NCBI RefSeq assembly: GCF_026712185.1
Contig: NZ_JAPPUX010000001.1
Location: forward strand, 558,001-622,000
Source: Nocardioides pini
GTDB taxonomy: Bacteria; Actinomycetota; Actinomycetes; Propionibacteriales; Nocardioidaceae
Direction: 5' to 3'
Length of the DNA: 64,000 nt
Of the stretch, positions 40,756 to 49,952 are shown one piece after another (position 1 is the stretch's first letter; each line of letters begins with the position of its first letter). A program made the position numbers and the translations under genes. The notes beneath the pieces were generated by a model. It had not been told where the DNA came from. It made no database searches and worked only from the letters and a program-made list of their open reading frames with translations.

Positions 40756-42119
40756 CGGCGCCCGGGGTCGTCTACCGGGCCCGGGCCTACGACGCCCCCG
40801 ACGACCCCTTCACCACCAGCGGCCCGGCGTTCCGCTACGACGACGACCTCGGGCTCGCCGTCTCCGACGACGGGGTCATCACCGCCCGCGGCCCCTTCGC
40901 CTCGGTGGCGGCCGCACGCCCCGACGCGCCCGTCATCGACCTCCGGTCGGGCCTGCTGCTGCCCGGGCTGGTCGACACCCACGTCCACTTCCCCCAGGTG
41001 CGGGTGATCGGCGCCCTCGGCATGCCGCTGCTCGAATGGCTCGAGCGGTGCGCCCTGCCGGAGGAGGAGCGCCTCGCCTCGACGTCGTACGCCGCCACGG
41101 TGGCCGGCGAGCTCGTCGCCGGCCTGATCGCCGCCGGGACGACGACGTCGCTCGTCTTCGGGTCGCACTTCGCGCCCGCGGTCGACGCGCTCTTCGCCGA
41201 GGCCGAGCGCTTCGGGCTGCGGATGACCAGCGGGCTGGTCGTGAGCGACCGCATCCTGCCCGAGCCGCTGCTGACGACGCCCGAGCGCTCCCACGACGAG
41301 GCGGTCCGGCTCGCCGCGGACTGGCACGGTCGGGGTCGGCTCCGCTACGCCGTCACGCCGCGCTTCGCGCTGTCGGCCTCCGACGCCATCCTCGCGGCGT
41401 GCGCCGACGTCCTCGAGGTGGTCGACGGCGCCTGCTTCACCTCCCACGTCAACGAGAACAACGCCGAGGTCGCCACGGTCGCCGACCAGTTCCCGCACCG
41501 CGACCACTACGTCGACACCTACGACCACCACGGGCTGCTCGGGGGCTGCTCGGTCCTGGCCCACGACGTGCACCCGACCGACGCCGAGCTCGACGTCCTG
41601 GCGGCCCGGGGCACCGCGGTGGCCTACTGCCCGACCAGCAACGCCGCCCTCGGCTCGGGGATGTTCTCGCTGCGACGGCACGTCGCGGCGGGCGTGCGCG
41701 TCGCGCTGGGCAGCGACGTCGGCGCCGGGACCGGCTTCTCGATCTTCAAGGAGGGCCTGCAGGCCTACTTCCTGCAGCACCTGCTCGGCGCCGACGGGCT
41801 GCCGCTGGCCGCGGGGCACCTCCTGCACCTCAGCACGGCGGCGGGCGCGGCGGCGCTGGGCCTCGGTGACGTCACCGGCGACCTGAGCCCGGGCAAGCAG
41901 TTCGACGCGATCTGCGTGCGACCGCCGGTCGGCACCTCGCTCGACATCGGGCTGCGGCACGCCGGGTCGCCGGAGGAGGCCCTGGGCAAGGTCTTCGCGC
42001 TCGCCGGCGACGCCGACGTCGCCGACGTGTGGGTGGGCGGCGACCAGGTGGCCTCCGGCGGGTTCGTCCGGCCGGTCAGTCGCCCCGCGCCAGCAGGACG
42101 TCGTACGCCTGGAGGGTGA
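40752..42119 (+). CDS. guaD: Guanine deaminase
   Basis: The 455-residue amidohydrolase converts guanine to xanthine, feeding XdhAB. DTHVHFPQ has the HxH zinc pair, TSHVNENNAEV and LAHDVHPTD the further His, and LGSDVGAGTG the Asp. It closes the xdh operon. Its last 44 nt overlap the 3' end of the convergent malate synthase gene. Confidence 0.95.
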   Translation: MTAPGVVYRARAYDAPDDPFTTSGPAFRYDDDLGLAVSDDGVITARGPFASVAAARPDAPVIDLRSGLLLPGLVDTHVHFPQVRVIGALGMPLLEWLERCALPEEERLASTSYAATVAGELVAGLIAAGTTTSLVFGSHFAPAVDALFAEAERFGLRMTSGLVVSDRILPEPLLTTPERSHDEAVRLAADWHGRGRLRYAVTPRFALSASDAILAACADVLEVVDGACFTSHVNENNAEVATVADQFPHRDHYVDTYDHHGLLGGCSVLAHDVHPTDAELDVLAARGTAVAYCPTSNAALGSGMFSLRRHVAAGVRVALGSDVGAGTGFSIFKEGLQAYFLQHLLGADGLPLAAGHLLHLSTAAGAAALGLGDVTGDLSPGKQFDAICVRPPVGTSLDIGLRHAGSPEEALGKVFALAGDADVADVWVGGDQVASGGFVRPVSRPAPAGRRTPGG

Positions 42120-43656
42120 GGAAGTCGGGGAAGTCGTCGCCCAGCGCGCAGTCGACGAAGAGCCGGCGGGCGTCCTCGTCGACCGCACCGCCGAGGGCGT
42201 CGTGCTCCTCGGCCACCAGGCGCTCGACGAGGTCGCGCGTGATCACCTCGCCGGAGTCGAGGGTGGCGCCGTTGTGGACCCACTGCCACACCTGCGAGCG
42301 TGAGATCTCGGCGGTCGCCGCGTCCTCCATCAGGTTGTCGATGCCGGCGGCGCCGTTGCCCGACAGCCAGGCGTGGAGGTACTGCATGCCGATCCGCACG
42401 TTGCCGCGCAGCCCGGCCTCGGTGCGCTCGCCGGGCGTCTCGCCGACCGCGAGCAGGTCGGCGGCGGAGACCGACACGTCGTCACGGAGCACGTCGAGCT
42501 GGTTGTCCCGCCCGTCGAGGACGGCGTCGAACACCTCCTCGCACACCGGCACCAGGTCGGGGTGGGCCACCCACGAGCCGTCGAAGCCGGCGCGGGCCTC
42601 GCGGGTTTTGTCCTCGCGCACCTTGGCGAAGGCCCGCTCGTTGACCTCGGGGTCCCGTCGGCTCGGGATGAACGCCGCCATCCCGCCGATCGCGAAGGCC
42701 CCGCGTCGGTGGCAGGTCCGCACCAGGAGGTCGCTGTAGGCGGTCATCATCGGTGCCGCCATGGTCACCGCGTTGCGGTCGGGGAGCGTGAAGCCGGGCC
42801 CCGCGTCACGGAAGTTCTTGATGATGCTGAACAGGTAGTCCCAGCGGCCGGCGTTCAGCCCGGCCGCGTGATCGCGCAGCTCGTGCAGGATCTCGTCCAT
42901 CTCGAAGGCCGCGGTGATGGTCTCGATGAGGACGGTCGCCCGCACCGAGCCGTGCGGCACCCCGAGGGCCGCCTCGGCGTGGGTGAAGACGTCGTCCCAC
43001 AGGCGGGCCTCGAGGTGCGACTCCATCTTCGGCAGGTAGTAGTAGGGCCCGCTCCCGGCGGCCAGCAGCTCGCGGGCGTTGTGGAAGAAGTGCAGGCCGA
43101 AGTCGACCAGGGCCGCGACGACGGGGCGGCCGTCGGCGGTGAGGTGGGCCTCGTCGAAGTGCCAGCCGCGGGGACGGGGGAGGACCACGGGGCTGCGCGC
43201 CGGGTCGGCGACGGCGTACTCCTTGCCCTCGGGCGAGGTGAACGCGAGACGCCCGCGGACGGCGTCACGCAGGGTCAGCTGGCCACCGACGACGTTGCGC
43301 CAGTGCGGGGTGTTGGCGTCCTCGAGGTCGGCGAGCCACACCCGCGCGCCGGAGTTGAGGGCGTTGATCGCCATCTTCGGGTCGGTGGGGCCGGTGATCT
43401 CGACGCGACGGTCCCGCAGGTCGGCGGGCACGGGCGCCACCGTCCAGTCGGAGTCGCGCACGTGCGCCGTCTCGGGCAGGAAGTCCAGGCGCCCGGTCCG
43501 GGCGATCTCCTCGCGGCGGCTCCGACGCGCCGCGAGCAGCTCGTCGCGCCGCTCGTGGAAGCGGGCGTCGAGGTCGGCCACAAAGGCGAGCGCATCGGGC
43601 GTGAGCACCTCCTCGGACCGCGGGACGGGCGGGGCGGACACGTCGAGGCCGGTCAT
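42076..43656 (-). CDS. aceB: Malate synthase A
   Basis: The 526-residue enzyme condenses glyoxylate with acetyl-CoA to malate. RVWLADLEDANTPHW, PYYYLPKMESHLEARLW and RWDYLFSIIKNFRD are standard A-type blocks. ATG 43656 is preferred because TAGCGT lies 7 nt upstream on the minus strand; a GTG at 43665 would fall inside that hexamer. No isocitrate lyase is adjacent, so its place next to purine genes suggests use of ureide-derived glyoxylate. Confidence 0.95.
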   Translation of the reverse strand: MTGLDVSAPPVPRSEEVLTPDALAFVADLDARFHERRDELLAARRSRREEIARTGRLDFLPETAHVRDSDWTVAPVPADLRDRRVEITGPTDPKMAINALNSGARVWLADLEDANTPHWRNVVGGQLTLRDAVRGRLAFTSPEGKEYAVADPARSPVVLPRPRGWHFDEAHLTADGRPVVAALVDFGLHFFHNARELLAAGSGPYYYLPKMESHLEARLWDDVFTHAEAALGVPHGSVRATVLIETITAAFEMDEILHELRDHAAGLNAGRWDYLFSIIKNFRDAGPGFTLPDRNAVTMAAPMMTAYSDLLVRTCHRRGAFAIGGMAAFIPSRRDPEVNERAFAKVREDKTREARAGFDGSWVAHPDLVPVCEEVFDAVLDGRDNQLDVLRDDVSVSAADLLAVGETPGERTEAGLRGNVRIGMQYLHAWLSGNGAAGIDNLMEDAATAEISRSQVWQWVHNGATLDSGEVITRDLVERLVAEEHDALGGAVDEDARRLFVDCALGDDFPDFLTLQAYDVLLARGD

Positions 43657-43759
43657 GGCCGTCACGCTAGCCCCCGGCGAGCGCGGGTGGTCCAGTCCAC
43701 AGTGGCCCCTGGCGCCCGTTTTGGTAACGAACCGGCAACAGCCGTGTCGGCTATCTGGA

Positions 43760-43775
43760 CGTGACTGTGGTCACT
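43760..43775. promoter_or_regulatory. Second GTGA-N6-TCAC site, upstream of the sugar ABC operon
   Basis: CGTGA-CTGTGG-TCACT has the same GTGA-N6-TCAC core as the xdh promoter site. It stands 2 nt before the CATATGTTG palindrome. A CRP/GlxR-type cAMP receptor is the family expected to bind such sites. Confidence 0.5.
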
Positions 43776-43776
43776 C

Positions 43777-43801
43777 CATATGTTGCGTGGAACAACATAT
43801 G
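43777..43801. promoter_or_regulatory. 25-bp palindrome, probable ROK-repressor operator
   Basis: CATATGTTG (43777-43785) and CAACATATG (43793-43801) are perfect 9-bp arms around CGTGGAA. It is the most AT-rich spot in the area and sits 59 nt before the binding-protein gene. ROK regulators such as XylR/NagC bind long AT-rich inverted repeats, and a ROK gene ends this operon. Confidence 0.7.
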
Positions 43802-43860
43802 TACGCGCCTCCGCGCTGAGCGGCAGCCGACGTACGACAGATCGCTAGGAGGCGGTTCGC

Positions 43861-44964
43861 GTGAAGCGGAAGCACAGTTTGGTTCTCGTCCCCCTGCTCG
43901 GCCTGTCGATGGCACTGACTGCCTGCGGCAGCGACGACAGTGACAGCGGCAGTGACAGCGGCAGCAGCTCCGACAGCAGCAGCTCCGAGGGCAGCGGCAA
44001 GATCGGCGTGATCCTGCCGGACACCGAGTCCTCGGTGCGGTGGGAGAGCGCGGACCGTCCGGCCCTCGAGGCGGCCTTCGACGAGGCGGGCGTCGACTAC
44101 GACATCCAGAACGCCGAGGGTGACGCCGAGCGGATGACGCAGATCGCCGACACCATGATCGGCAACGGCGTCACGGTGCTCGCGATCGTCAACCTCGACT
44201 CCGAGTCGGGCGCCGCCATCCAGGAGAAGGCCAAGTCCCAGGGCGTGGCGACCATCGACTACGACCGGCTCACCCTCGGTGGCTCGGCGGAGTACTACGT
44301 CTCCTTCGACAACACCGTCGTCGGCGAGCTCCAGGGCCAGGGCCTCGCGGACTGCCTGGGCGACAAGAAGGCGAACATCGTCTACCTCAACGGCTCGCCG
44401 ACCGACAACAACGCGACGCTCTTCGCCGAGGGCGCGCACAGCGTGCTCGACGAGATCAGCAACTACACCGTCGTCGGTGAGCAGGCGGTCCCGGACTGGG
44501 ACAACGAGGAAGCGGCCACGATCTTCCAGCAGCTCTACACCGCGGCGGACGGCAAGGTCGACGGCGTGCTCGCCGCCAACGACGGCCTCGGTGGCGCGGC
44601 CATCAGCATCCTCGAGGGCAACGGCCAGGCCGGCAAGGTCCCGGTCACCGGCCAGGACGCCACGGTCGAGGGCCTGCAGAACGTCCTCGCCGGCACCCAG
44701 TGCATGACGGTCTACAAGTCCGCCACGCAGGAGGCCGGTGCGCTCGCCGACGCCGCCATCGCCCTGGTCAACGGCGAGGAGGCCGAGACGACCGGCACCA
44801 CCGAGGACACCGAGGGTGGCCGCGAGGTCCCCTCGATCCTGCTCGAGCCGCAGGCCATCACCAAGGACAACGTCGGTGACGTGATCGACGACGGTGGCCA
44901 GAAGGCCGAGGACGTGTGCACCGGCAAGTTCGCCGACCTGTGCACCGAGGCCGGCATCTCCTGA
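43861..44964 (+). CDS. xylF: Sugar ABC transporter substrate-binding lipoprotein (xylose type)
   Basis: The 367-residue protein has a lipoprotein signal (LTAC near residue 22), a Ser/Asp-rich linker and a periplasmic-binding-protein type I fold (KIGVILPDTESSVRWESADR; GVLAANDGLGGAAI). This matches D-xylose-binding proteins. A Cys pair near the C-terminus (EDVCTGKFADLC) may be disulfide-bonded. AGGAGG precedes GTG 43861. Xylose is the best guess; related pentoses are possible. Confidence 0.88.
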   Translation: MKRKHSLVLVPLLGLSMALTACGSDDSDSGSDSGSSSDSSSSEGSGKIGVILPDTESSVRWESADRPALEAAFDEAGVDYDIQNAEGDAERMTQIADTMIGNGVTVLAIVNLDSESGAAIQEKAKSQGVATIDYDRLTLGGSAEYYVSFDNTVVGELQGQGLADCLGDKKANIVYLNGSPTDNNATLFAEGAHSVLDEISNYTVVGEQAVPDWDNEEAATIFQQLYTAADGKVDGVLAANDGLGGAAISILEGNGQAGKVPVTGQDATVEGLQNVLAGTQCMTVYKSATQEAGALADAAIALVNGEEAETTGTTEDTEGGREVPSILLEPQAITKDNVGDVIDDGGQKAEDVCTGKFADLCTEAGIS

Positions 44965-44996
44965 TCCTGATCAGGACAGCCTGACCCGTGCGGTAC

Positions 44997-45034
44997 GACG
45001 ACGCCCGGGCCGGACCATCGGCCCGGGCGTCGTC
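44997..45034 (+). terminator. Strong intercistronic hairpin after the binding protein
   Basis: GACGACGCCCGGGCC and GGCCCGGGCGTCGTC form a perfect 15-bp stem around GGACCATC, 33 nt after the stop and 46 nt before the ATPase gene. Such hairpins let the binding protein be made in excess by stopping transcription partly or shielding the upstream mRNA. Confidence 0.75.
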
Positions 45035-45079
45035 CTCCGTCCTCTCGTACAACAAATTCTGCTGATCGGAAGTGGGACC

Positions 45080-45856
45080 ATGGTTCAACCGCTGCTCGAG
45101 CTGCGCGGCGTCAACAAGAGCTTCGGCGTGGTGCACGTGCTCCACGACGTCGACTTCGCCGTCTACCCCGGCCAGGTGACCGCTCTGGTCGGCGACAACG
45201 GCGCCGGCAAGTCGACGCTGGTCAAGATCATCGCCGGCATCTACGGCCGCGACAGCGGTGACTACTTCTTCGACGGCAAGAAGGTCGAGGTGCACGGCCC
45301 GCGTGACGTGGCCCACCTCGGCGTCGAGGTCGTCTACCAGGACCTCGCGCTCTGCGACAACCTGGACATCGTCCAGAACATGTTCCTCGGTCGCGAGGAG
45401 AAGGGGCGCATCGGCCTCGACGAGATCGCCATGGAGTCCCGCGCCCGCGAGACCCTCGCGTCGCTGTCCGTGCGCACCGTGAAGTCGGTGCGCCAGAGCG
45501 TCGCCAGCCTGTCCGGTGGCCAGCGCCAGACCGTCGCGATCGCCAAGGCGGTCCTCTGGAACTCCAAGGTCGTGCTGCTCGACGAGCCCACCGCCGCCCT
45601 CGGCGTCGCCCAGACGCGGCAGGTGCTCGACCTCGTGCGCCGCCTCGCAGACCGTGGTCTCGGCGTCGTGCTGATCTCGCACAACATGGGCGACGTCTTC
45701 GAGGTCGCCGACCGGATCACCGCGCTCTACCTCGGCCGCGTGGCCGCCGACGTCCCCGCGAAGGACGTCAACCACAGCCAGGTCGTCGAGCTGATCACCG
45801 CCGGACGCTCCGGCGACCTCGGCATCTCCGAGAACCCCGCGAACGCGTCCGTCTGA
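45080..45856 (+). CDS. xylG: Sugar ABC transporter ATPase, single nucleotide-binding domain
   Basis: The 258-residue ATPase has Walker A GDNGAGKS, the Q-loop in VVYQDLAL, signature LSGGQRQ, Walker B VVLLDEPT and the switch His in LISHNM. Classical XylG/RbsA proteins are about 500 residues with two fused domains; here only one is encoded, so it should work as a homodimer. It powers the permease encoded 20 nt downstream. Confidence 0.93.
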   Translation: MVQPLLELRGVNKSFGVVHVLHDVDFAVYPGQVTALVGDNGAGKSTLVKIIAGIYGRDSGDYFFDGKKVEVHGPRDVAHLGVEVVYQDLALCDNLDIVQNMFLGREEKGRIGLDEIAMESRARETLASLSVRTVKSVRQSVASLSGGQRQTVAIAKAVLWNSKVVLLDEPTAALGVAQTRQVLDLVRRLADRGLGVVLISHNMGDVFEVADRITALYLGRVAADVPAKDVNHSQVVELITAGRSGDLGISENPANASV

Positions 45857-45876
45857 GAAGGACTGGAGACCTCATC

Positions 45877-47151
45877 ATGACCGTCGACAACGACACCCAG
45901 TCCGCACCGGCCCCGGGCGGCTTCGACAGCGACAACCGCCAGGCGGCCACGATCGGCGACTCCGCCCGTGACTACGTCAACCGCCTCCGTGGCGGTGACA
46001 TGGGCTCCCTGCCCGCCATCCTCGGCCTCGTCTTCCTCTTCGTCCTGTTCGCCTCGCTCAACGACAAGTTCCTCACGACCTACAACATGGCCAACCTCGT
46101 CGTCCAGGCGGGCTCGATCTGCGTGATGGCGATGGGGCTGATCTTCGTCCTGCTGCTCGGCGAGATCGACCTCTCGGCCGGTGTGGCCGGCGGTGCCGCC
46201 GCGACGATCACCGCCCTCATGCTCATCGACTACGACTGGACCTGGTGGACCGCGACGCTGGCCGGCCTCGCGGTCGGCGCCGTGATCGGGCTGGCCATCG
46301 GCTCCCTCGTCGCCTTCCTGGGGATCCCGTCCTTCGTCGTCACGCTCGCCTTCTTCCTCGGCCTGCAGGCCGTGCCGCTGAAGCTGATCGGGTCCGGCGG
46401 CTCGCTGCGCTTCAACGACGAGGTGCTGCGCGGGCTCTCCATCAAGAACGTGCCGGTGACCGCGGGCTGGATCGCGGCGATCCTGATCGTCGTCGTCTAC
46501 GCCGCGCTGTCGCTGTGGAGCTACCGCACGCTCTCCGCCAAGGGCCTGGTCCACAAGCCGCTCGGCCTGGTGATCATCCGGATCGTCGTGCTCGGCGCGA
46601 TCGTGCTCGGCGTCACCGCGCTGCTCAACGCGAACCGCTCGCCCAACCCCAACTTCCTCGAGATCCGCGGAATCCCCTGGGTGCTGCCCCTGGTGATCGC
46701 CCTCCTGCTCTTCTGGACCTTCATCCTCGGCCGCACCCGCTTCGGGCGCCACCTCTACGCCGTCGGCGGCAACACCGAGGCTGCTCGGCGTGCCGGCATC
46801 AACGTCACGCGCATCCGGATCGCGGCCTTCATCATCTGCTCCACGATGGCGGCGATCAGCGGTCTCCTGCTGGCGTCCTACGTCGGCAAGGTCTCGCCGG
46901 GCTCCGGTGGCGGCAACGTCCTGCTGTACGCCGTCGCTGCGGCGGTCATCGGCGGCACCAGCCTCTTCGGTGGCCGGGGCCGGGCGATCGACGGCGTGAT
47001 CGGCGGCCTGGTGATCGCGACCATCCCCAACGGTCTCGGTCTGCTCAACCAGGCGAGCTACATCAACTTCCTGGTCACGGGTGGGGTCCTCCTGCTCGCC
47101 GCGAGCGTCGACGCCATCTCGCGCCGCCGCCGCTCCTCCGCCGGCGTGTAG
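45877..47151 (+). CDS. xylH: Sugar ABC transporter permease (xylose type)
   Basis: The 424-residue permease has about ten helices and the BPD_transp_2 loop GGNTEAARRAGINVTRIR that contacts the ATPase. A GGTSLFGGRG turn follows near the C-terminus. GAAGGACTGGAGA lies upstream of the ATG. It forms the membrane channel of the importer with the preceding two proteins. Confidence 0.93.
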   Translation: MTVDNDTQSAPAPGGFDSDNRQAATIGDSARDYVNRLRGGDMGSLPAILGLVFLFVLFASLNDKFLTTYNMANLVVQAGSICVMAMGLIFVLLLGEIDLSAGVAGGAAATITALMLIDYDWTWWTATLAGLAVGAVIGLAIGSLVAFLGIPSFVVTLAFFLGLQAVPLKLIGSGGSLRFNDEVLRGLSIKNVPVTAGWIAAILIVVVYAALSLWSYRTLSAKGLVHKPLGLVIIRIVVLGAIVLGVTALLNANRSPNPNFLEIRGIPWVLPLVIALLLFWTFILGRTRFGRHLYAVGGNTEAARRAGINVTRIRIAAFIICSTMAAISGLLLASYVGKVSPGSGGGNVLLYAVAAAVIGGTSLFGGRGRAIDGVIGGLVIATIPNGLGLLNQASYINFLVTGGVLLLAASVDAISRRRRSSAGV

Positions 47152-47159
47152 GGCCGGTC

Positions 47160-48392
47160 GTGACCACCCGCCGGCGCCCGGGCCTGGGGACCAACCAGGA
47201 GCTCGCGCGTCGCCACAACCTCGGGACCGTCCTGCGGCACGTCCACGGAGCCGGTCAGATCTCGCGCGCCGAGCTGACCGGCCTCATGGGCCTCAACCGC
47301 AGCACCATCGCCGCGCTCGTCAACGAGCTGGAGGCGCTCGGCATCACCGAGCGGGTCCCCCCGGTCGAGGGGACCCCGCGCCAGGGTGCGGGCCGTCCGT
47401 CGGCGGGGGTCCGGGTCGCCGACCGGGGCCCCTTCGTGATCGCGGTGGACCTCGGGGTCGACCGGGCGGTCGTGGCCAGCATCGGCCTCGGCGGACGCGT
47501 GCTGCAGCGGTCGGAGGCGCCCGTGCGCAGCGACGGCGAGGCCTGGCAGGTGGGCGCCGCCGTGGCCGGGCTGATCCGCTGCGTGGTTGAGGAGGTCCCC
47601 GACGCCGCGCAGCTGGTCGGCATCGGGATCAGCGTCCCCGGCCTCGTGCGCAGCAGCGACGGACTCATCCGCCTGGCCCCCAACCTCGAGTGGCACGACG
47701 TCTCCTTCGGCGGCATCGTCCTGGCCGCGCTCGGCCTGGACGTGCCGGTCTCGATCGCCAACGACGCCGACCTCGGCGCGCTCGCCGAGCACGTCCGGGG
47801 GGTGGCCGTCGGGGTGGACGACCTGATCTACGTCTCCGGCAACGTCGGCGTCGGTGCGGGCGTCATCACCGCGGGCGTCCGCCTGGAGGGCGCAGGGGGC
47901 TACGCCGGCGAGGTGGGCCACCTCCGCTTCAACCCGGCGGGCCGCGAGTGCCACTGCGGCAACCGCGGCTGCTGGGAGACCGAGGTCGGCGCCCACGCCA
48001 TCGCCGAGGCCATCCACTGCCCGCTCGACAAGGTCGCCCAGCTCGACGAGGTGCTCGCCGGCTTCGGCGAGCCGTCGCCCGCGCTGCGCGCCACCGGCAC
48101 CGCGCTGGGGCACGGGCTGGCCAGCATCGTCAACGTCTTCAACCCCCGCCAGGTCGTGCTCGGGGGCTACTTCCGCTCGCTCTACGCGCTCGTCGGCCCG
48201 GAGGTCGAGGCCGGCCTGGCCGACCGCGCGCTGCCGGCGCCGCTGGAGTCGGTGACGCTGACCCTGCCCGGGCTCGGCTCCGACTCGTCGCTGATGGGGG
48301 CCGCGGAGATCGCCCTCGAGCCGCTCTTCGTGGACCCCGTGGCCGCCCTGGGCACGGCGCTCGTCGGCGTCGGGGCCCGGCTCGCCGGATGA
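47160..48392 (+). CDS. ROK-family transcriptional regulator
   Basis: The 410-residue protein has an N-terminal winged helix (ISRAELTGLMGLNRSTIAAL, ~32-51) and a sugar-kinase-like ROK domain. SIANDADLGALAEH and the zinc motif CHCGNRGCWE are present. GTG 47160 starts 8 nt after the permease stop, so it is in the transporter operon and probably represses it at the palindrome 43777-43801, with sugar as inducer. Of the ROK branches, the XylR-like one fits the transporter. Confidence 0.9.
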   Translation: MTTRRRPGLGTNQELARRHNLGTVLRHVHGAGQISRAELTGLMGLNRSTIAALVNELEALGITERVPPVEGTPRQGAGRPSAGVRVADRGPFVIAVDLGVDRAVVASIGLGGRVLQRSEAPVRSDGEAWQVGAAVAGLIRCVVEEVPDAAQLVGIGISVPGLVRSSDGLIRLAPNLEWHDVSFGGIVLAALGLDVPVSIANDADLGALAEHVRGVAVGVDDLIYVSGNVGVGAGVITAGVRLEGAGGYAGEVGHLRFNPAGRECHCGNRGCWETEVGAHAIAEAIHCPLDKVAQLDEVLAGFGEPSPALRATGTALGHGLASIVNVFNPRQVVLGGYFRSLYALVGPEVEAGLADRALPAPLESVTLTLPGLGSDSSLMGAAEIALEPLFVDPVAALGTALVGVGARLAG

Positions 48393-48443
48393 GCGGCGCC
48401 GCCGGCGCCGTGACGGCGGGGCCGAGCCGATAACCTCCTCGGG

Positions 48444-49133
48444 ATGTTCCGCGCACCGCTCCTCGCCGCCGCCCTCGTCGTCGCCCCGCTGCTGTCGGGC
48501 TGCGTCGGCGACGAGCCGACCATCGCGGTCCTCGTGGCCGACGGCTCGGACGCCTCCTCGCGTGCCGTCGACGTCGACCGGCTGACCGACCGCGTGGAGT
48601 CGACCTGCGACGAGTGCCGCGTGCGCGTGTACGACGCCGAGGGCGACGCCGCGACCCAGAAGAGCCAGGCCCGCCAGGTCCAGGCCGACTCGGCGGACGT
48701 GGTGGTCGTGGTGCCGGTGGACCCCGACGACCTCGGCACCCTCACCGCCGGCGACCTGCCGGTCGTCTCGCTCGGGGAGCTCGTCCCGGGCTCGGACCGC
48801 TTCGTGGGCCTCGAGAGCGGGCCGGTGCCGAGCCGGACGGGCTCCGACGTGGAGGCCGCCCGTGACGTCGTGCGCGGGGACGAGAAGTCGATGACCTACG
48901 TCCCGACGGGACCGATGAGCGACCGGGCCGCCGACCTGGCGGTCGCCTACCTCGCCGACGAGCCCGTCGAGGGGGGCGTGGAGGTCGACGGCGTGGAGTC
49001 CTGGCTCTACAGCGACCGCGAGGTCACCGTCGACACCCTCACCTCGGTGCTGGTGGCGGAGGGGATCCTCACCCTCGACGACCTGTGCGAGGGCGAGACG
49101 CGCCGGCAGTGTGCGAGGCTGGGGCTGAGATGA
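48444..49133 (+). CDS. Shortened paralogue of the sugar-binding lipoprotein
   Basis: The 229-residue lipoprotein (LLSGC lipobox) shows patterns of the binding protein at 43861. These are YDAEGDAATQKSQARQVQ against QNAEGDAERMTQIADTM, and a C-terminal block of the form T-x-D...G...D-L/V-C-x-G...C...G with the same Cys spacing. It lacks roughly 130 residues of the middle of the fold. TAACCT lies 7 nt before the ATG, so it has its own leaderless promoter. It may sense or bind a ligand without transport. Function unknown. Confidence 0.75.
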   Translation: MFRAPLLAAALVVAPLLSGCVGDEPTIAVLVADGSDASSRAVDVDRLTDRVESTCDECRVRVYDAEGDAATQKSQARQVQADSADVVVVVPVDPDDLGTLTAGDLPVVSLGELVPGSDRFVGLESGPVPSRTGSDVEAARDVVRGDEKSMTYVPTGPMSDRAADLAVAYLADEPVEGGVEVDGVESWLYSDREVTVDTLTSVLVAEGILTLDDLCEGETRRQCARLGLR

Positions 49134-49143
49134 TGGCCCCGCG

Positions 49144-49920
49144 ATGATCGAGATCCTGACCCCGGCCCAGGTCGACCGAGCCCGCCGGACCGGCGCCCTC
49201 GTCGCCCACATCCTGCAGACCCTGCGCGCGCGCAGCGAGGTCGGCACCAACCTGCTCGACCTCGACCGCTGGACGGCCGAGATGATCCGCGAGGCCGGCG
49301 CCGAGTCCTGCTACGTCGACTACGCGCCGTCCTTCGGTCGGGGCCCGTTCGGCCACCACGTCTGCACGGCGGTCAACGACGCCGTGCTGCACGGACGCCC
49401 GCGCGACCAGCGGCTCGCGGACGGCGACCTGCTCACCCTCGACCTGGCGGTCCGCCTCGACGGGGTCGCCGCCGACTCCGCGATCAGCTTCGTGGTGGGG
49501 GAGAGCCGACCGCCCGGGAGCGTCGAGCTGATCGAGACCACCGAGCGGGCCCTGGCCGCCGGCATCGCCGCGGCCGGTCCGGGCGCCCGGATCGGCGACC
49601 TGTCCCACGCGATCGGCACCGTCCTCGGCGACGCCGGCTACCCCATCAACATGCAGTTCGGGGGCCACGGCATCGGCACGACGATGCACCAGGACCCGCA
49701 CGTGTCCAACGACGGTCGACCGGGCCGGGGCTACAAGCTGCGCCCCGGCCTCCTGCTGGCGCTCGAGCCGTGGATCATGGCCGACACCGACGAGCTGGTC
49801 ACCGACGACGACGGCTGGACGCTGCGCAGCGCGACCGGCTGCCTGACCGCGCACAGCGAGCACACGATCGCCATCACGGAGGACGGCGCGGAGGTCCTCA
49901 CCCTCGCGCCCTCCGCCTGA
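49144..49920 (+). CDS. map: Methionine aminopeptidase, type I
   Basis: The 258-residue enzyme removes N-terminal Met from new proteins. The five metal ligands are visible: Asp in TLDLAV, Asp in AADSAISF, His in GGHGIGT, Glu in LALEPW and Glu in the final segment SEHTIAITEDG. It begins 10 nt after the lipoprotein gene. It may be one of several map copies. Confidence 0.93.
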   Translation: MIEILTPAQVDRARRTGALVAHILQTLRARSEVGTNLLDLDRWTAEMIREAGAESCYVDYAPSFGRGPFGHHVCTAVNDAVLHGRPRDQRLADGDLLTLDLAVRLDGVAADSAISFVVGESRPPGSVELIETTERALAAGIAAAGPGARIGDLSHAIGTVLGDAGYPINMQFGGHGIGTTMHQDPHVSNDGRPGRGYKLRPGLLLALEPWIMADTDELVTDDDGWTLRSATGCLTAHSEHTIAITEDGAEVLTLAPSA

Positions 49921-49952
49921 CCCCGGACCTGACCCGCCTGGTGCCGACCCGC

